Shown here: one piece after another, positions 60,517 to 64,000 of the stretch
How the letters are laid out: every line of letters begins with the position of its first letter
Position numbering within the stretch: the first letter of the stretch is position 1
Source of the DNA: an uncultured Porphyromonadaceae bacterium
Lineage (GTDB): Bacteria; Bacteroidota; Bacteroidia; Bacteroidales; Barnesiellaceae
NCBI GenBank assembly: GCA_900538555.1
Contig: UPYI01000003.1
Location: 1 to 64,000, forward strand
DNA: 64,000 nucleotides
Direction: 5' to 3'
Position numbers and translations under genes: made by a program
The notes under the pieces: generated by a model
What the model was told of the DNA's origin: nothing
What the model saw: the letters and a program-made list of their open reading frames with translations, nothing else
Database searches by the model: none

Positions 60517-63039
60517 TTATCTAACGATTATTCGATGCAGCGAGCTGGTATCTCCAACGGTTTCACGCACCAGATAAACGCCTGCCGGTACCTGCCATAC
60601 GGCAGAGCCGACTACCGAAGTTTTAGATACGCATACTCCCGACACGGTGAACAACTCTACCGACACAGGCTCGGTGCCGTTTGTCTCGAACCGGATTCCT
60701 TCGGGCACTGCATAGCACACCGATTTGGAGGTCGGAAGCATTTCGACACCGGTATAATCGCAGGAGAAGCCGTATTCGATCATCTCCGATTCTCCGGTCG
60801 CATATACGGCTTTCACACCGACGGTGTATGTGCCGTTGTCCAACATACCCAGATCGAACGTACATTCTTTCGTCTCTCCGACTTTCGAACCGTTCAGATA
60901 TATTTCATACGTGGCGTTTCTCGATGTCGGAGCAGCGGTCGTCTCCGCCGGACCTACATAGAACGAATCGAACAAGGAGAAGAACCCGTCGTAAGTCGTA
61001 TAGTTAATCGCCAAGTAAATGGTGGATCCTGCAAATTGAGAGAGATCCAGTTCTATCATCTGCCACATATCGGCAGCCTGCAATTCATCCAAAACGACGA
61101 ACGAAGAGGGATCGGTATCGGTAGTAGAGGCCATGATACGATACGTTTCGCGATACATACTCGTATAAGCTTTTGCGAGGAAACGCAGTACATACCCTGA
61201 GCGGATTTCCTGTGCAGGAGTGATAAGCCATGCATCGGACTGCGACGTCTGTACCGAGAAGAACGCCACGCATTTATCGCCCTGAGGAGCACAAGCCGCC
61301 TTGTCGTCGATCATCGTCGGCGTGGTCGCCTTCGCATTGAAGATCAGGCAAGGCATTGCTGTTCCCACACCGGGGAAATTGATCATCACGCCACCGAGAC
61401 TGATCGGATAAGTAGGACGGTCGCTTCTGTTTACGGTGGTCCAGTCGCCGAACGACTGAACGAAGTTTTCGTACGATTCGAAATCGTCGCTCCATCCCAG
61501 ATCGCGGTTCCAGCTTACCGTTACCCCCGTTTTCTGCAAAGCGGCATCGGGTGCCAGATCGACGGAGACATTAAACGGAGCAAGGATATTTTCTTCCAAC
61601 GCAACGTTTATGACGGTGTCTTTTGAAACCGTTACTTCCAGATTGACATGCTTGAAATCTTCCGACTCGATGCTGACGATATAATCGCCACAGGTCAGAT
61701 ACGGCAGATGCGAAATATTTTCGGCAATTACATCTTCATAATCTTCCTTGCCGCTACGTTCCAGATAATGAACGGAAATGCCGTCGGGCGAACCGCCGTT
61801 GGATTTGAAATTCAACTGCACGTCGGCGTATGCATCCGCTCCGAACTCCTGTTCTACCGATACCAGCTCCGATGACGACACGCGATAAAGCGACTTCACG
61901 CCGAACGAATGTTTGCCGGCAGAAAGATTATCGAATGCGTAGAACGGTTCATACACCTCGTCGATCGAATCGTTGTCCAAATAGACCGCAAAACGTTCTT
62001 CGACATCCGCGGCTTTGGCTGCCCTGACCGAACGGCGCACTTTCGATATATCCATACGTGCAGGTCCGACAAAGAAATCATCGACCATCAGCATAAAGCA
62101 TGCCTTGGATATGTACTGTATGGCAATATATATATCTTTATTGGCATAAGCAGACAGATCGTACTCGATCGTTTTCCAGCTTTTATAATCCACCGCTTCG
62201 TAATTGCCGGCAGTAAGCCGTTCAAAATCGCCTTCGGCAGTTCCTTTGGTCGAAATCCAGACACGGAATTGTTCGTCTTTCGCATCGCCCGCCTTCGCCT
62301 TGAAACGTACCACATGTTTCTCTCCGATCGAAATCTTCGGAGAAATCAACCAGTCGTTGTTCGCTGTTCCCGATTCCGTACGGATAAATCCGACATACTG
62401 GTTACCGCTATACGGACGAAGTACCGGATATTCACCCCATAGCGACGGTTCGATGGTCAGCGGGTTGAATATCGTAGCATATTGCGGGATTCCCCGGTTC
62501 GGGTAATTGCCCTGCAACATGGCGGCATTTGCCTTATCCTTGTCTATACCGGTCCACGGCGAGAACTCGACTGCAAAGTCTTCGTACGACTCGAAATCGT
62601 CGAAGAAATAATCGGTATCCCGATTCCATTCCAATGTCGCCGAATGCTCCCCGGTCTTCGGATCGTGACCGACCGACAGAGCCAACGCATAAGGTGTTTC
62701 CACCGGTTCCTGCAACACGATCGTCTTTTCGGTATCGGCGGTCAGTTCGAATGTCTCATCATATACCGCCAAGCCGGGAGCAGCAATCGTCAGCTGGTTG
62801 TTTCCTTTATAGGCATTTCCAAATACGCATGTTCCCGCCTCCGTCAAGGTCTGATTATATACCAATCCATATTCCACATGACGAAGCGTCACCTGAACTC
62901 CTTTCAGATTATCGCCGGTAACAGCCGATACATTCAAAGTCAGTTTCAACGGGGTCAGATCCTGAGCTGAAATTGCAGAGAACAATCCCAAACAGGCTAT
63001 CGCCCATATCGACAATATTCGTTTAGTCATTCTATTCAT
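60517..63039 (-). CDS. T9SS-exported protein with two cleaved-adhesin (choice-of-anchor J) domains
   Basis: An 840-residue secreted protein: signal peptide (1-25, ending AISAQ); a carboxypeptidase-regulatory-like domain (30-110); a cleaved-adhesin jelly roll (about 140-330, FFDDFESYEDF, NDWLISPKISIG, LMVDDFFVGP); a fibronectin-III-like domain and a second regulatory-like domain (345-490); a second jelly roll (505-690, SDDFESYENF, SDAWLITPAQEI, LFDSFYVGP); a fibronectin-like domain; T9SS tail (VELFTVSGVCVSKT, AGVYLVRE, terminal RIIVR). Such domains occur in gingipain-type and other adhesins. It carries no protease or GH domain, so an adhesive or binding role is inferred. Confidence 0.85.
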   Translation of the reverse strand: MNRMTKRILSIWAIACLGLFSAISAQDLTPLKLTLNVSAVTGDNLKGVQVTLRHVEYGLVYNQTLTEAGTCVFGNAYKGNNQLTIAAPGLAVYDETFELTADTEKTIVLQEPVETPYALALSVGHDPKTGEHSATLEWNRDTDYFFDDFESYEDFAVEFSPWTGIDKDKANAAMLQGNYPNRGIPQYATIFNPLTIEPSLWGEYPVLRPYSGNQYVGFIRTESGTANNDWLISPKISIGEKHVVRFKAKAGDAKDEQFRVWISTKGTAEGDFERLTAGNYEAVDYKSWKTIEYDLSAYANKDIYIAIQYISKACFMLMVDDFFVGPARMDISKVRRSVRAAKAADVEERFAVYLDNDSIDEVYEPFYAFDNLSAGKHSFGVKSLYRVSSSELVSVEQEFGADAYADVQLNFKSNGGSPDGISVHYLERSGKEDYEDVIAENISHLPYLTCGDYIVSIESEDFKHVNLEVTVSKDTVINVALEENILAPFNVSVDLAPDAALQKTGVTVSWNRDLGWSDDFESYENFVQSFGDWTTVNRSDRPTYPISLGGVMINFPGVGTAMPCLIFNAKATTPTMIDDKAACAPQGDKCVAFFSVQTSQSDAWLITPAQEIRSGYVLRFLAKAYTSMYRETYRIMASTTDTDPSSFVVLDELQAADMWQMIELDLSQFAGSTIYLAINYTTYDGFFSLFDSFYVGPAETTAAPTSRNATYEIYLNGSKVGETKECTFDLGMLDNGTYTVGVKAVYATGESEMIEYGFSCDYTGVEMLPTSKSVCYAVPEGIRFETNGTEPVSVELFTVSGVCVSKTSVVGSAVWQVPAGVYLVRETVGDTSSLHRIIVR

Positions 63040-63107
63040 ATCATACTATTAAAAACGAAGAAACGTATTCCAGTCCAAGAGCCGAAATACGTTTCTCCTG
63101 TATTCAA

Positions 63108-64000
63108 CTATTTCTTCAAGATCCGGACCGTCTCCGTTTTATCGGCGGCGATCACTTTCACTACATATACTCCTGTTGCCAACGATTCCATAACAACCGG
63201 TTGTGCTGCGGAGGCGGTCAAAGCCAAATGACCGGCTACGTCGTACACCTCGACACGAGCATCTTCCGGTGCCACCACATACATCCGATCCGTTACCGGA
63301 TTGGGATATACCTGAACCTTCGCAGCCGAAAGGTCTTCAACACCCGACATGGCGGGATCGCCGATATAGATATTGTCTATCGCGCCGGCTTCGGAATAAT
63401 AAGAGCTTTCGACCGAGTATTTCCAACGGAATTTAACCGACTTACCGGCATAAGCGTTCAACGGCAGTTCTACGGTTTCCCATGCCGATTCGTTCACCGT
63501 ATATGCCAGTCTCACCCAATCGCCGCCTTCTTCTTTCACTTCGACCGAAAGAGTATCCGTAACGGATGCAGCAGCCGATGCAACTACCGAATTATTGGAA
63601 GTCAGCAAGACCGGCATTACCTTCACCCAAACGAATTTCAATACATTTTCGCCTTCTGCCGGTATTTCAACCAACGGAGTCTGCAACATGGAAGATGCAT
63701 TGTTTTTCGACTGACGGACACTGCAACAGTATCTGCCCGAATATGCACCATATTCATTGCGCGTCCACGACAAGCCGTCGCCCAACGACATCCAGCCTAA
63801 CGACGGGAATCCGTCGCCTTCAAACCCTTCGAAATACGGGAATGTACGGATCGTCTGATCTTCCATCGTCGAGAAGTACATCAACGTAGCGGTTTCGGCA
63901 TCGCCATATTCGTTGAACGGAACGATTTTCCAATAGTAAGTCGTAGCCGGTTCGAGGTCGGGAAGCGGATAAGATGTTTCCGTAACAATCACGCCATTGA
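63108..64000 (-). CDS. T9SS-exported protein with fibronectin III and cleaved-adhesin domains, 5'-truncated
   Basis: The frame continues beyond the right edge, so only the last ~297 residues are seen. They hold the end of a fibronectin III domain (PLPDLEPATTYYWKIVPFN), one choice-of-anchor-J jelly roll (about 45-215, RTFPYFEGFEGDGFPSLGW, AGAIDNIYIGD) and a typical T9SS tail (VQVYPNPVTDRMYV, VEVYDVAGHLALTA, TGVYVVKV, terminal RILKK). It is related in design to the protein encoded 68 bases downstream on the same strand. It may be a protease or an adhesin; the part that would tell lies outside the window. Confidence 0.85.
   Translation of the reverse strand, partial: NGVIVTETSYPLPDLEPATTYYWKIVPFNEYGDAETATLMYFSTMEDQTIRTFPYFEGFEGDGFPSLGWMSLGDGLSWTRNEYGAYSGRYCCSVRQSKNNASSMLQTPLVEIPAEGENVLKFVWVKVMPVLLTSNNSVVASAAASVTDTLSVEVKEEGGDWVRLAYTVNESAWETVELPLNAYAGKSVKFRWKYSVESSYYSEAGAIDNIYIGDPAMSGVEDLSAAKVQVYPNPVTDRMYVVAPEDARVEVYDVAGHLALTASAAQPVVMESLATGVYVVKVIAADKTETVRILKK

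Overview
The window reads as chromosomal DNA of a gut-type Bacteroidales. Evidence: SusC/SusD-type glycan import, GH-rich polysaccharide utilization loci (PULs), TTTG-N19/20-TAnnTTTG promoters, poor Shine-Dalgarno signals, and seven proteins with type IX secretion (T9SS) C-terminal sorting tails. SusE/SusF modules combined with T9SS tails suggest a Barnesiellaceae/Muribaculaceae-like lineage rather than Bacteroides proper, but this is inference.

Region 1 (1-13478, all +) is the downstream part of a PUL whose susC/susD genes must lie left of the window. It holds a truncated clan GH-D hydrolase fused to SusE/F-like modules, a SusE/F-like binding protein, GH43, a retaining-type GH97, an SGNH esterase, GH31, GH2 and a sialate O-acetylesterase-like enzyme. 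The set suits a branched, acylated, galactose/arabinose- or glucose-containing glycan; the exact substrate is not resolved.

Region 2 (13479-24423) is an accessory patchwork. An AT-rich, isolated Mrr-type restriction nuclease is followed by small stress, detoxification and regulatory genes: a CAT-like acetyltransferase, AraC and GrpB-like proteins, an HxlR regulator divergent from a radical SAM gene, an outer-membrane protein, a 4-OT-like tautomerase, YciI, DJ-1/PfpI, GNAT, a zinc-ribbon/PNPOx-like protein and a GT90. It shows rearrangement scars: a second copy of the 3' end of the radical SAM gene lies 1.5 kb downstream, and a 66-bp direct repeat supplies the C-terminus of the GNAT protein.

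Region 3 (24339-42190) is a complete PUL: promoter, susC, susD, a LamG-type surface binding lipoprotein, a GH144-like endo-beta-1,2-glucanase, a GH3 beta-glucosidase and a large modular GH29 protein with duplicated C-terminal domains. A strong bidirectional terminator separates it from a convergent SusR-like membrane regulator. Divergent from the regulator is a T9SS-exported protein that shares its domain with the N-terminus of the GH29 protein. The most likely glycan is a beta-1,2-glucan, possibly fucose-decorated or mixed.

Region 4 (42268-60122) is mostly housekeeping and envelope genes: acyltransferase, small OM protein, a bile-salt-hydrolase/penicillin-V-acylase family enzyme, Sua5/YrdC, two polyprenyl glycosylphosphotransferases, a ClC channel, fmt, a DUF454 protein, RecQ, a DUF349 protein, a stand-alone Cas6, an M16 peptidase and a cyclophilin. 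No CRISPR array or other cas gene was seen around cas6. Region 5 (60517-64000, -) holds two T9SS-exported proteins with cleaved-adhesin-type domains, the second cut by the window edge.
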